This document shows positions 1 through 12,545 of a stretch of 64,000 bases of DNA, piece after piece. Position 1 is the first letter of the stretch. Every line of letters begins with the position of its first letter. The notes under the pieces were generated by a model, which did not search any database, was not told the DNA's origin, and saw only the letters and a list, made by a program, of their open reading frames with translations. The stretch is from positions 124,510,194 to 124,574,193 of the forward strand of contig NC_077231.1 in the NCBI RefSeq assembly GCF_027887165.1. Direction: 5' to 3'. The stretch comes from Monodelphis domestica. Lineage: Eukaryota; Chordata; Mammalia; Didelphimorphia; Didelphidae. Made by a program: the position numbers and the translations under genes.

Positions 1-970
1 TCTAATGAATTAAAACAAGTAGTTACTGTGAGTTCATTGGTTAAATTTTTAATTTATTCATAATAACTTCTACATACCACTAAAAATAGTGGTAATACAT
101 AGATTAAAAAATCATTTATCTAGCCTAGATAAAATATAATTGCTTATTTATTTTACTGAGCCACATTGAACATTTGTCAGAGCTCTATATGGAATCAGAA
201 TGACAAAAGTTGGTAAGAATATGGATGTGTGGTCCCCTTTAAATAATTCCAAGGTACTCCCAGAGGGTCCACAGCCCCATATTGGAAATCACTGCATTTA
301 ATGTTGCTCATCTACCAAATTTGGCCTTTTTCTCTGTCTCCTCTTCTGTCCATATTTGCTTCACGGAGGCCACTTTTTTCTCCTTCTTTGGCTATTTCAT
401 TTTTTCTTCCATGAAATTCATCTATTTCCTTTCCTTATTTTTCTCTCTGAAAAATCTTATCCAGTCACTTCCCCGTTATCTAATTTGCATTTCATTATAA
501 ACAAGCACCGGACTCTGCCTACCTAGAAGTGACTCTAGCCCAAGCACTATTGACCAACACCTGAAGTAAGTAACCACAAGGGTTAAAAACAAGAATCTCA
601 CTTATAATCTGGAGGTCCATGCCACAAGAGTTTGCCTTTGAGTATATATATAGTAGGGAGTTCAATTATTCTAAGCCATAAGAAAACTTTAAATAGTTCA
701 CCCTGCTTGGTGGCAAAGGTACCATATGGATGAAGTATATGAATTAGGTAGATAATCTTGAAACAAAAAAGGAATATTCACCCTTCTGAATATTCCCTCA
801 CCATCAAAATCATTTGTTAATACAAAATGGATTATTACCACTATTGGGCAGAGCAATATAAAATTTTAAGATAGAAATTTTGATAGAGAATTTATATGCA
901 TTGGGAATGATGATAGAAATTGGGACTACATGAGAGAAAATTTGCACACAAAATTCAGAGAATTTTGGCA
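1..970. other. Intergenic, nothing recognised
   Basis: A+T-rich single-copy-looking DNA. Both strands were read: no exon with paired splice sites, no family-like protein and no clear repeat were found. Confidence 0.4.
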
Positions 971-1055
971 TTGAGATTTAAGCAAAAACTCCCTAGTTTC
1001 CTCATCTATAAAATTAAGGGCTTGGACTAGCTGGCTTTTGAGGTCACAGATTTAG

Positions 1056-1654
1056 GATCTTGTGGACTAGGGGGCAGTTGGTTAGCTCAATGGATTGAGA
1101 GCCAGCCCTGGACATGGGAGGTCCTGGGTTCCAATCTGACCTCAGACACTTCCTAGCTTTGTGACCCTGGGCAAGTCTCTTAACTCCCATTACCTAGCCC
1201 TTACTATTCTTCTGCCTTGGAACCAATGCAGAGTACTGATTCTAAGATGGAAGGTAAAGGATTTTTTTTAAGATCCTAGGGACTGTAATACCCAGTGGAA
1301 TTGCGATTCAGCTATGGGAACAGCAGGGGGAGGGGAGGGAGGAAAAGAATATGATTTTTGTAACCAAGGAATAATATTTGAAATTGACCAAATAAAAAAA
1401 ATAATGATAATAAATGCAAAAAAAAAATCCTATTGACTAGGGCAGCTGGGCAGCACAGTGGATTGAGAGCCAGGCCTAGAGATGGGAGGTCCTTGGTTCA
1501 AATCTGGCTTCAGACCCTTCCCAATTGTGTGACCCTGGGCAAGTCATTTAACCCCCATTGCCTAGTCCTTACTGCTCTTCTGCCATGGAACCAATACATA
1601 GTACTGATTCAAAGTTTGAAGGTAAGAGTTTAAAAAAAAAATCCCATGGACTGG
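1056..1654 (+). repeat. Stack of SINE, L1 3' end and SINE with shared flanking direct repeats
   Basis: SINE1-type at 1071-1268, L1 3'UTR tail at about 1287-1425, and a second SINE1-type at 1441-1639, all plus strand. A roughly 14-base word of the form gatc(c/t)t..ggact recurs at 1056-1070, 1272-1285, 1426-1440 and 1640-1654, so every insertion is bordered by imperfect copies of the same target. A MIR-like scrap precedes it at about 975-1055. Confidence 0.75.
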
Positions 1655-4600
1655 TTAAAAAAAAAGAAAATGAGAGCTAAAGAATATTTATTTAGAAAAA
1701 GTTTAACACAAACCAACTTTGAAACTGAAAAAAAGGGGAGGAAAAGGGGGGGAAAATCAGGGAGAAATGAGTCAAATGCAGATGACCAAAAAGAAAAGAG
1801 AGAAAGGACCATGACTCAGATAGCAAAAAGCCAGAGAAAGTAAGTGAACATTTTCACTTACTTTGCTATGAATTGCCCTGGTCTGACCTATAAGGAGGTT
1901 GCCTCTTTACCTGTCCATGACTGATGGGGAATTGGGGGGGTCTTTCTTCGCTCCTTGGACTCGTGGGGCTAGAGGAAATTGTTGCTTCAACCACTGCAGC
2001 TCCACAGACGTATCTGTCTACCTTTCAAATCCACACATTCAAATTTAAGCTTACCCTTCAGTGCTCCTCCCCTTGCCCCCTATACCACGTACCTTGCATC
2101 AGCCTGTTCCTCCTGATTTGGGTATCTTAGAGGGGGGAGGGGTTGTTCATAATCATTGTGGCAAGGGTTAAACAACTGAGGACAGTCAGGCTTGATGATG
2201 CTTAGTTTCTTCTGGGACTATTTCTCTGAATCTCTCACCTCCATCCCCAAAGGATGCAAAAGGCCAAATCCGTACACAAAGGTCAGGGTCCATATAGAAG
2301 CTATTTTAAAATTTTTAATATTTCTGAATTTAATTACTGTTTAACAAGAAATAATTATAATAATTGAACTTAGCACTTAAATAATGTTATTCCATGAATT
2401 TAAAACTCCTTTAATCTTAGGACCTCAACATCCTCATGAAATGAGAGCAAGGTGCTGATAGCTTTATTTTATTGAAGTCCAATATAATATAGAATCAAAT
2501 TTAGGTTCCAAAATGCTACTTCCCAGTATAGTGCCTTTTTCCTAGATAGCCTTGCTACACTATTCCATAGTACTGAACTAGTGCCCAAAATAATCTCCTT
2601 TTTCTTTGTCTGTATCATATTTTACTACCAAATCATTTCAAAAACATATGACCCTAAACAGACAAAAACTCACTTTTGTTGGTCAGTATTGAAATCCAAT
2701 TGATTTCTATGCGTTTGGAGAAAGGTTGAGCCTATTTTTCAACAAAGAAAATTTTTAGTTCCTGCCTTAGGACAGGTTAAACTCCAAATGCATTGACCAC
2801 CCACATTAAAATGAAACCACCATCATTTCCATTTAAATCAAACCCAACTAAAATTCAACATTTGTTTAATAAGGAACATGACCTCATATCTTCATTCTTA
2901 GAGCCAAGAGACTATTTTTTGTGACTCTCTGAAGTAAAAATGTCACCAGTCAAGGATGCTGATTGGTTAAGAAGATTCTACAAAGCAGAATGTTTAAAAA
3001 GTGGAGCACCAGCCTCTCAGGATTCACACTTGTGTGAGTAGACACAGGAAAGACTAGGTGCATATGATGGAGAGAGTCAGGGGAGCCTCCCCCTCTTCTG
3101 TTCTAACTGGGGTGCTTCACAGGGAGATATAAGTATACATTCTGGCTACTTGCAGTTATATATGTGCTCTGACCAGGCCTTCTTCCATGGAGCTAAGCCT
3201 GTAACCTTAAACACTCTGGAGAGCCTATGATTAGATCATGATAAGACCACCACTTCTGATGACACACATTCTCTGGCTTCTTATGGAAGGGCATTTATGG
3301 CCAAAAGCCCCTAATGGATTCTGTGGTCCCTGTAATTGGGGACCGGGGTGGGGTGGGGTGGGGGTACAAAAGGAGGAGAGAGTAGGGGAAAGAGGGCAAC
3401 AGAAAGGACACAAACAGCCAGCCACTCAGTAAGCTTACAAGGAAAAATATTTTCTACTTTTACTCCTTCTTCTCATTCCCAGCTGTGTTCTGGCTCTTCC
3501 AGATCCCCCTCAGTGAAAGAGGTGGGTATCTTGTTCTTCTCTCTCAGAAGTCTTTCCTCTAAGTTTTTGCATAGGGTAGGTAGAGAATTTGATGGCATTG
3601 AAGGTATTTAAGTCACATATTTTCCAGATCCTCTGTGACTTTTAATCAAGAGAAATTTGACCTTTGACTATGTGATTAAAAATAGCAAAAAAATATTCCT
3701 GAGGGTGGTTATCCCAAGGACTGCTGCTGTCTGTGAAGTAATTCGACATTAGACTTATACAAGAAAACAGGGCTTTGGCAGATCACAAAATCTTATGATG
3801 TTTTACCTATCTATGAGTAATCAGCTAGGAGAGTTCCTTGATTGTTTAAAGGTTACCTGAAACCCTTGGTCAATAAAATTGAGAAAAAGATGAAAAAAGG
3901 GAAAGGCCAGAAGGCCAAATCATCTTTGAGTTGGTGAGATCAAAGGAGAAAAGGCTTTACTTAGAATAGATCTTGCTAAAGAATTTGGGGATAAGACTAC
4001 TATAACATGAACTAGTGACCAGAATTATCACTCCTGGGGGAATCAAAGGGCCAAGTAAGTCTATTTGGGGAACAATTCTTAAAGAATGTGGCCAAAGAAA
4101 TTGGGATGTCATCTGCTACAAATCGGACTTAATGGTCATGAAGGTGCTATTTGTCATTTAAAAGAGAATCCAGACTGGGTTTATCAGAAGCCAAATTCTA
4201 CTGGACTATTATTAGAAAACCAAAACATGGTTAAGAATGGGGGCCACCCCAGGCCCTGAAGATGATAGCTACAGCCCCAACACTTCCTGAGCCATTTCCC
4301 TCTAAATTCATAAGACCTGGTACATTAGTGACCATGATGATTTAGGATGTCTTGTGCTGGACAGAGGTTATGAAATTATACTTACACTTCAGTCTTTTGA
4401 AGAACATAGCTTGTATTTCCAAAGCCCTGAAGGGGCAAACCCTCTATAAACCAAGTGAGTAAAGTCATTATTATCAGCAAGAAGTCATAGCCCTGTGATG
4501 TCCACAGGAAGCACCCATCCCCAGAGAACCAACACTGATTGGGATCATCTCAAACCTATACAAAGTACTGGCAGAGTACTTTGGCAGAGATCTGGGACTT

Positions 4601-4662
4601 GATATCTGAACACTCTGACAATCCATATCCTGTCTATGAAAAGTTACATGAAGATAGGGGCA
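1655..4662. other. Intergenic, mostly unassigned
   Basis: No supported gene. A purine-rich block (about 1660-1840) and a G-rich block (3340-3410) give spurious frames. A promoter-like cluster lies at 2960-3050. At 3990-4660 several short stretches read like decayed coding sequence, but no frame stays open and no family is recognised. Confidence 0.35.
2960..3050 (+). promoter_or_regulatory. Promoter-like cluster (weak)
   Basis: GATTGGTTA (an inverted CCAAT word, near 2961), then TTTAAAAAG (near 2993) some 25-30 bases before a G+C-richer stretch that runs into a possible donor GTGAGT (near 3033). The spacing is right for a polymerase II promoter, but no downstream coding exon was found. Chance occurrence is quite possible. 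Confidence 0.15.
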
Positions 4663-4913
4663 ACTGGATGATGGAGTGGATGGAGTGCCAGGACCAAAGT
4701 CAGGAAGACTCCTCTTCCTGAATTCAAATCTAGTCTCAGATACTTACTAGCTGTGTGACTCTGGGAAGATCATGTCACCCTTTTTACCTCAGTTTCTTCA
4801 TCTGAAAAATGAGTTGGAGAAGGAAATGTCAAACCACTCTAGTATCTTTGCCAAGAAAACCTCAAAAGAGATCATGAAAAGTGAGACACAACTGAAAAAT
4901 GGCTAAACAACAA
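4663..4913 (+). repeat. CORE/MIR-type marsupial SINE
   Basis: Carries the family landmarks: 'gtcaggaagactc', 'tagctgtgtgac', 'cctcagtttcttcatctg', 'gagttggagaaggaaatg', 'ctttgccaagaaaac', and a tail of 'ggctaaacaacaa'. Confidence 0.85.
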
Positions 4914-5218
4914 GAAGAGAGTGCTGAAAGCTTCCAAAGAATGCTGAAGTCTCCATCACAAGAGCAGAACTAGAGAAGCTGGACTTTGATGACTGTCCAG
5001 TGCTTCAAGAATGGAAGGATCCCCCAAGGAAGAAAAATCAAAAACCAATATATTCTCAGTGGGTAAGTATACTGTGTCATAGCCAGAGGAAGAATCATAA
5101 AATCCTTCTCTTGGCTTTGAAAACCTAGCTCCTCCCTACTTTTCCAGGCTTTTTATATTTTACTTCCCTCAGTGTACTCTACAGTTCTGTGATGCTGGCC
5201 TTCTTGCTGCTTCTCCAA

Positions 5219-5490
5219 GGCATGTAGGTGGCACAACGCATAGAATCCAGGACCTGGAGTCCAAAAGGCCTTAGGCCAAATCTTAAATCAAAAGATGAGC
5301 TGAATGATGCTGGGCAAATCTCTTAACTTCTTAACATAAATGCTTAATTTTTCTTTTCTATAAAATGGGGCTAATAATAACATCCTACCTTCAAGATAGG
5401 TGCTATTTTTGTGAAGACAAAATGAGATATTTGCAAAGCACTTTGCAAACCTGAAAGTGCTAAAAATGCTTAACTTTTATTATTAAAATA
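5219..5490 (+). repeat. CORE/MIR-type SINE
   Basis: Landmarks 'aggtggcacaac', 'ctgggcaaatctcttaac', 'tataaaatggggctaataata' and 'tttgcaaagcactttgcaaac' match the MIR-like CORE-SINE order. Confidence 0.8.
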
Positions 5491-5504
5491 TAGTGTCCCA
5501 TCTA

Positions 5505-6065
5505 TCTACTCTATGCTTCTTCACAGGCTGTCCCCTATACCTGGAATACTCTAGCTCCTCACTTTTTAGGCCTCCTGATTTTCTTCAAGACTCTCCCTAC
5601 CTTCTGTAAAAGGTCTTTCCAAGTTACCCCAGAGCAAAAGCACATTGCTAGTACCTTCTTTCTAAGAAAACCTCCCATTTACAATGTATATATCTTCTAT
5701 GTATGTATAGTTGTTTTTTATATTGTCTCCCCAATAGGATGTGAGTTCCTTGAGGGCAGGGAGAATGTTGCCTCTTTTATGTGCTCTAAGCTTAGAACAG
5801 TATCTAGTATGTTGCTTTTGACTCCGTGTGGACTCTACTTGGCAAAGATACTGGATTGTCATTTCCTTTTCCAGTATATTAAAACAAACAATGATTAAGT
5901 GAGTTGCCCAACTCACATGCAATTAGTGCATGCCTGAGGTGAGATTTGAACGTAGAGTTTTATGACTCCAGGTGCTATGTTGTATCTACTGAGTCACCTA
6001 GCTTCCTCCTGGCACAAAAAAAAAAAAAAAAAAAAACTTAATAAATGCTCGTTGACTGCCTGACC
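5505..6065 (+). repeat. L2 3' end, split by a SINE
   Basis: 'cctggaatactct' ... 'gtgagttccttgagggcaggga' ... 'aataaatgctcgttgactg' is the L2 3' terminal order. It is interrupted at 5826-6025 by a minus-strand SINE. Confidence 0.75.
5826..6025 (-). repeat. CORE-SINE, minus strand, inside L2
   Basis: Reverse complement carries the order 'gaagctaggtgactcagtag', 'gcaaaaggaaatgacaatcc'-like words and a loading of T/A at the tail. It splits the L2 sequence around it. Confidence 0.65.
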
Positions 6066-6455
6066 TCAACCACTCACCTTTCCCAAAAGCAATCTCAGAA
6101 AATGTCCCTCTTTTGGATAGAAGACTTCAGAAACTACCTAAAAGCATCAATACAGAACCCTATGAATCATATGTCTCACCTATAGTGGTAGTATAATCCC
6201 TCAATCAACAAGTATTTATTAATGCAGAAAAAAGAAAGGGAAAGACCAGAGAAGTGGAGACTACTAGACTCTGAACAAAAGAACTAAGGTAAACCAGACA
6301 CTATGACAAATTTTGAGATATCCTGAGCTATCTGTTGGTTGATTGTCAGATCCCCATGACAGAGGAAGATGAGGAAAAGATCTCCATTCCCTATCCAACA
6401 GGATTAGATCAATTTGAGTACCTTACTTAAGGGATTTTGAGGCTCCTTATCAATT

Positions 6456-6640
6456 TTTATTTTTAACCCTTACTTTCTGTCTTAGTAACAACTCCAAGAT
6501 AGAAGGGCAAGGGCTAGGCAAATGGGGTGAAGTGACTTGCCCAGAGTGACACAGCTACAAAGTGTCTGATGTCAGATTTGAACTCACATTTTTAGTCCTG
6601 GTACTCTATACATTATGCCACCTAGCTACACCGCTCCCCC
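6456..6640 (-). repeat. SINE1-type, minus strand
   Basis: Plus-strand text 'cccttactttctgtcttag' ... 'agtgacttgcccagagtgacacagct' ... 'gccacctagcta' is the exact reverse of the SINE1 order. Confidence 0.85.
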
Positions 6641-7004
6641 AGCCCCCCCAAAATTGAGTTTTCAATGTCTTATGAGGAAAGTGATTCGTAACATAAATTA
6701 CATGGCAGTACTGATGGATATGGGTTAGATTATAATATTTGGAAAGGCACCGAAAAAGCATGAGGAATAGTTACTAAAGTGATAAATTCTAAAGTTTTTA
6801 ATTACTAAGGAACAGCTCTGAATAACCTTTCTTAAGTATGCAGGTCACACCATGTCTCAATGAAAATTACCAGTCTTGAGAAAACAATAAAATTAGTCAC
6901 TTGGACATTTTCAAAGACATATATAGAATTTTGGGGTTCTGAAGCCTTTTCTAGGATTCAGTGGCTATGATGAGAAGTCAATTAGTGCTCTATAACCTCA
7001 AAGA

Positions 7005-8152
7005 TTCAGGCTTTGGGGGGGGGGGGACTCACTATTTGACAAAACTGCTGGGAAAACTAAAAAACAATATGGCAGAAACTAGGCATAGATCAACATGTCA
7101 TACCTCATAACAAGATAAAGTTTAAATGGATACTTGATCTAGAAATAAAGGGCAACATCATAAACAAATTAGGGAAACATCAAAAAGTTTGCTCGTCAAA
7201 CCTATGGATAAGAAAAGTGTTTATGACAAACAAGACATAGAGAACATTATAAAAAAATGAAATGGACAATTTTGATTACACTAAATTTAAAAGTTTCTGT
7301 ACAAACCAAACCAAGATTAGAAGAGAAACAACAAATTTGCAGAAAAAAATTTGCAGGAAGTGTCTCTGAAATGTACAAATGTAATTAAAATGTATGACTA
7401 CAGAGCATTCCCAGATTGATAAATGGTCAAAAGACATGAATGGGCAATTCTCAGAGACAGAAATTAAAACTATCTCTAGTCATATGAAAAAAATTCTCCA
7501 AATCACTATTGTTTAGAGAAATGCTAATTAAAAAAACTCTGAGATACCACCTCGTACCTATCATATTGGCCAATATGACCAAAAAGGAAAATGATAACTG
7601 TTGGAGGGGATATGGGAGAATTAGAACAGTAGTGCATTATTGATAGAACTGTGAGTTGATACAACCACTTTGGAAAACAATATGGAACCATGCCCAAAGG
7701 ACCATTTTAGTTCTTTGACCCAGCAACACTGCTAATAGGTCTATATCCCAAAGATATCAGCAATAAGCAATACCTACCTGTACCAAAATATTTTTAGCAG
7801 ACCTTTTTGTAGTTGCAAAGAATTGGAAACTAAAAGGGGGTCCATCAGTTGAGGAATGGCTGAACAAATTGTGGTATATGGTGGTAATGGAATACTATTG
7901 CTCCATAAGTAATGACAAACAGAATAAGTTCAGAAAAACCTGGTTTTCCTTGTATGTGTAATTTGTATCTTTTTTATAGCATGAAGTATATGGAAATAGG
8001 TATTGTATGACAGCACTGGTATAACCTCTTATCATACTATTCACCACCAGTGGGGCAGTGAAAGGGAGAGAATCTAAATCATAAAATATCTGAAAACAAT
8101 TGTTAAAAATTATTTCTACAAGTAATTGAATTTTTTTTATTTTAAAGCAGGT
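7005..8152 (+). repeat. 5'-truncated old L1, ORF2 C-terminus and 3'UTR
   Basis: Matches the window's full-length L1 in order: 'aaaactgctgggaaaac', then 'gctaattaaaa...tgagataccac', 'tggaactatgcc' region, 'caaagaattggaaactaa', 'gaggaatggctgaacaaattgtggtatat', and the 3' tail 'gttaaaaattatttctac'. Multiple stops; a decayed fragment with G-run (7014-7026) near its 5' edge. Confidence 0.85.
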
Positions 8153-8153
8153 C

Positions 8154-8257
8154 AGGAAGGAAGGAAGGAAGGAAGGAAGGAAGGAAGGAAGGAAGGAAGG
8201 AAGGAAGGAAGGAAGGAAGGAAGGAAGGAAGGAAGGAAGGAAGGAAGGAAAGAAGGA
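8154..8257 (+). repeat. (AAGG)n microsatellite
   Basis: About 25 tandem 4-base units directly at the 3' tail of the L1 above, so probably grown from its tail. Its minus strand gives a false FLPS-repeat frame. Confidence 0.98.
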
Positions 8258-9206
8258 AATTAACTCTGTCTTGAACTCTCTGATCAAGATTACAGTTTTG
8301 GTGCAAACTCCATGACTACATGTAGGTATTTGCTTTGGCAGGAATCAAATCTAGAAATCTACCTTATTATCCTCGGGGGAACACATGGCCAGAGTGCTTT
8401 AATCATACACTGATAAACACAGAAAGAGACCCTCAGGCTTAGGAGAAGGACTTGGGTCAACTCTTTTGAAATGTCAGCATGTGACATTTCTAGTTCATGC
8501 ATATAATGTCATCAAGAACAAAGCCACAGGCTTTTACTTTGAATCTGCTAACATTTGGGCAAAACTCATGTTTGTCTATTGATTTGACATAAAGGTATTT
8601 CAGAAGATAGAGAGAATGGGAAGATACATGGCAAGTTTATCTCTCAGACAAGAGATCAGCTATAGGAGACCTGCCACCTAGTTGGGATCTCAGTTCAGAA
8701 GAGCATATGAACCATGTATTTCGCATAATTGCTTTTGACTATGCTGTATTCACCAATTAATGTTTGTTTGTTATATAGGTTTACAGATGTATCTGTGTAA
8801 TTAGTGATATTTACAGAAATAGGAAAAATTTTAGTTGAGTGAAGGCTAAAAAGGGTTTCTGCATAGTATTTCATTTCCCACATTTCTTGGAATCAAAAGA
8901 TCATCCTATAAGGGGCTCTATATGAGCCCATAATCATGAGAAGACTGTGAAACTTGGAAAGCTTTAAAAGTGAATGCTAGCCATTTGGGGGTGATGCATA
9001 TGAAGCAGGGACCCAGGCGAGTTGACAAAAGAGAAGCAAGGTACAATCAGGAATAGAGAAGAAGATAGCTGCAAAAATAGTATGGTCATCACATACCTAA
9101 ATCCCAGGGTTTCGTCTGGACCATGATGTCTCCAAAGTCACGATGAGAGCCTTCTTCCATTCCTTCAGTCAACTCCAAAGGAAGTCTAAGAAGTAGTTTT
9201 CTTATT
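8258..9206. other. Intergenic, nothing recognised
   Basis: No exon, repeat or RNA gene recognised on either strand. Confidence 0.4.
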
Positions 9207-9402
9207 TTTTTAAATCCTTACTTTCACTAATAGAATTAATACTCTATTAGTTCCATGGCAGAAGTACAATACAGACTAGGCTTGGGGGTTAAGAGACTTG
9301 CCTAAGGTCACACAGCTAAGAAGTATCCAAGGCCATATTTGACTCCAGGACCTCCCATCCCTGCGGCTGGCTCTCAATCTCCTGAGCCACCCAGCTGCCC
9401 CC
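9207..9402 (-). repeat. SINE1-type, minus strand
   Basis: Ends 'ccacccagctgcccc', the reverse complement of the family's 5' start; 'aaggtcacacagcta' and the T-rich 3' tail side are also present. Confidence 0.88.
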
Positions 9403-9609
9403 TAAGAAATATTTTTTTACAAAAGTTGAAAAGCAGTAGAGCCAAGTAAGATCCATAATTCTGAATTCAACCATTACACAATGGAACATGGATTATCAAT
9501 AAAACATTTTATTATCTTATTCTCAGATACAAGCTCAACCCTACCTTTCAATGAGAACAAACCCTTATACTATCCTGATTAGTGGCTACCATACTGAACC
9601 ACTATTTCA

Positions 9610-9845
9610 GGAAAACCCTAGCCAGGCTTCACTTCACATCCTACTCTCTGACCATCTCCTTCCTCCTCCAACTACCTTACCACTAAGTTTGTATCATTCT
9701 CTATCTCTGGCTACCACTCTCTATGCCCCAGTAGAGTGTACATTCCTTGAGGTTAGGGACTATCATTGTTTTTCTATTTGTATCCTCAGCACTTAAGATA
9801 ATACTTGGCATAGAGTAAGCTGGTAATAAATCCTTTTTTATTCAT
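9610..9845 (+). repeat. L2 3' end
   Basis: 'gtacattccttgaggttaggga', 'tatcctcagcact' and 'aataaatcc' in L2 3' order. Confidence 0.6.
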
Positions 9846-10154
9846 TCATTTATTCATATGTTTTATGCAAAGCATTCAAAGCTTTTATTACTTAAGAGAC
9901 TACATAAAAGAAAACAATGTATTGACTGTAGGGAGGAAGAAGGCATTATAGAAAGTCCCGGGAGCTTAAAAAGTAACTAATTTTTTATTCAATAATTATT
10001 AACTAAAACCCCTGAAAGCACCACTTTAATTATTACAAAGTTTTTTATTCAATTTCACTTTAATGGCTAAATTGTGTATTGAAAATATGTAAAGTAGACT
10101 CAAATACAGTTAAAAATCTGGAGTGTTTAAAGGTCACATGGAAACTATTCTCTA

Positions 10155-10346
10155 GGGGCAGCTAAGAGCTCAATGGATAGAGACTGGAGATGGGAGGTCC
10201 TGAGTTCAAATTTGACCCCAAACACTTCCTAGCTGTGTGACCCTGAACAAGTCTCTTAACCACATTGCCTAGCTCTTACCACTCTCCTGTCTTAGAACTG
10301 AATCTTGGTACCAGTTCTAAGACAGAAGGTAAGAATTTTTTTAAAG
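10155..10346 (+). repeat. SINE1-type
   Basis: 'ggggcagctaagagctcaat', 'gatgggaggtcctgag', 'tagctgtgtgaccctg' and 'aagacagaaggtaag' in order. Confidence 0.9.
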
Positions 10347-11168
10347 CAAAAAGAAAGAAAACTATTCTGTAATTAAAACATATCACCAATACAATATTTA
10401 TATGAAACATTTTACAATTAAGGTTTTTCCTAGTTCTAAATCCATTATCATCTCTTCAAAGTAGAACTAAGTATGGTTTCCAAATTAAAGAAACAAGTTT
10501 TTTTTTTTTAATCTACATAAATTGTTTTGGAATGAGTAGAATGTTTCATCAAGAAAAAATAAAAACTGATAATAGATACTTGCCATTGGAATGAAGTAAG
10601 AATGTAACCAAAAATGGATTACCTCCAGATGGATCCTATGAAACTGCTAAAATACAAAAGTGGAATCAAGATGAAATATATTCACATGTACTCAACCAAA
10701 ATATACATATACACAATACAATGAAGCACCAAGCAAATGTCCGTCATGCTAATTTGATTATGGAAATGAATATTTTCATGAAGGCATTTTAAGACTAAGT
10801 CATCATTACCAGAAATTTAACAAGTTATCCTTAAGAGTCCTAGACTTAGTAATTGGTGAAGATTAATCATATAAGGAAAATGGTAGAAACTGTGAAACAC
10901 GTCTTGCAAGCTACAAAAATTTAGCACCTACTAAAAATTCCACAATTCAAGATTTGTTGGTATCAAAAGCTTTAATGGAAGGAAAATAAACCCCTGATGT
11001 TTAAATTCAGAATTAAATTTAGAATCCTGGAGAACTCAACTAGCAAACTATATTGGAACTAGAATATTATAGACTGAGCCATAATTATAATGAACAGAAT
11101 GATAATATTGATCCAAAAATCAATTCATATAACATTGATCTATTGTTAGTGGTGGTCCTTCATTTTTT
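10347..11168. other. Intergenic, nothing recognised
   Basis: A+T-rich, with short A and T runs; no exon or clear repeat. Confidence 0.4.
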
Positions 11169-11400
11169 AAAAGGACCAATTATGGGGGCAGCTGGGTGGC
11201 TCAGTGGATTGAGAGTCAGACCCAAATATAGGAGGTCCTGGGTTCACATTTGACCTCAGACACTTCCCAGCTATGTGATCCTGAACAAGTCATTTAACCC
11301 TCATTGCCTAGCTCTTTCCACTCTTCTGCCTTAGAATAGTATTGATTCTAAAATGGAAGGTAAGGGTTCAAAAATTTTTTTTAAATAAAAGGACCAATTA
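11169..11400 (+). mobile_element. SINE1-type insertion with perfect 14-bp target-site duplication
   Basis: SINE at 11183-11386 flanked by identical 'aaaaggaccaatta' at 11169-11182 and 11387-11400. This is the clearest retrotransposition footprint among the SINEs here and indicates a fairly recent insertion. Confidence 0.93.
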
Positions 11401-11945
11401 CATCACAAGAATGATGTCTTGATGTATTCAGAAATTAGATTTGTGAGGCAGAATTGCACTGTCATCAGCCTCACACTCTCTTCTAGGTTCATCCAAATTC
11501 AGAGGCAAGACAAAAATCAAGATGGCCTAGGATGCAAGGGATGATCTTGGCATCTCATCTTCAACATCTGACTAAGCTCTAAGCATTCCACAGAGCCTAC
11601 CTACTTCGGCCATCTTCATGACTTTTGGAATGAATTGTTTTCATCCTTTAATTCTGTCAGAGGAAGTCTTCAGATGCCCAACAGACATCCTCTATCTCAC
11701 CTATGAATTTGAAGCCTGTCAGTTCCCCTCAACCTGGTTTAGCTTGTTTGCCAAGACAGTTCTACTGGGATGTGGTCACTGTGTATGCTACAGCTTCTCA
11801 GAGAGATAGGTGAGGGTTTGGTAAGAAATGGACCCCAAAGGTGGGTGAGCAGCACTAAAAAGGAATTGGCAAATACTCCCTCCAGAGGTGCTGGTCCACC
11901 CTGAAGAGCCCATAAACCATAAAAACTGAACAACAACATTTTTAA
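11401..11945 (+). repeat. Unassigned old interspersed repeat (tentative)
   Basis: The stretch ends 'actgaacaacaaca', like marsupial CORE-SINE tails, and the SINE above sits at its start. Internal words look repeat-derived, but I cannot name the family. No coding potential. Confidence 0.3.
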
Positions 11946-12287
11946 TAGATGTCACCATGTCAAATACCTATAAAAATGAAAAGCTTTCAAAACAGAGTCT
12001 TAGCAGAGAAAATAAAAATTGTGTGTGAACAGATAAAGTATGTATAATCTCCATCCTTTTGTCTGCTACGGCAGTTGTAGCAAGGATGCATTTGGTTACC
12101 CTACAGAAGCTGAGCGTTTTTTATCCTAATACTTTTATTCAACTACAAAAAAAGTCATTTTATCCATTTTCATAATCAACAATGGAACATTAAACATAAA
12201 AGAATAATAACAACATAATTACTTGTTTTGTGCCATTTCTTTTGGAGCCACATAAAACAAAATGAGACTATCTGTAGAATAAAGAGG

Positions 12288-12545
12288 TAGCTAAGTTGCA
12301 CAGTGGATAGAGTGCTAGACCTAGAGTATGGAAGTCCTGAATTCAAATTTGACCTCAGACATACTAAATGTGTGGCCCTGGGCAAGTCACTTATCCTCTG
12401 TTTGCCTCAGTTTCCTCAACTATAAATGGGAACAATAATAGCATCTACCTTCGCAGGATTGTTGTGAGCATCAAGTGAGCTAGTATTTGTAAAGCACTTA
12501 GCACATAGTAGGCACTATATACATGCTTATTCCCTTTCCATTCCT
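12288..12545 (+). repeat. CORE/MIR-type SINE
   Basis: 'gtggatagagtgctagacct', 'ccctgggcaagtcactta', 'ttgcctcagtttcctcaact', 'ggattgttgtgagcatcaa' and 'gtaaagcacttagcacatag' follow the MIR/CORE order almost completely. Confidence 0.88.

Noticed and set aside
3990..4721. Possible processed pseudogene
   Set aside because: Several short protein-like phrases, but frames shift constantly and no family could be named; part of the 60-residue frame at its end runs into a SINE.
8154..8257. CRISPR-like regular repeats
   Set aside because: 4-base microsatellite without spacers; vertebrate DNA.
7895..8287. 130-residue minus-strand frame with repeated FLPS
   Set aside because: It is the translation of the (AAGG)n array plus L1 tail; no protein family, no promoter.
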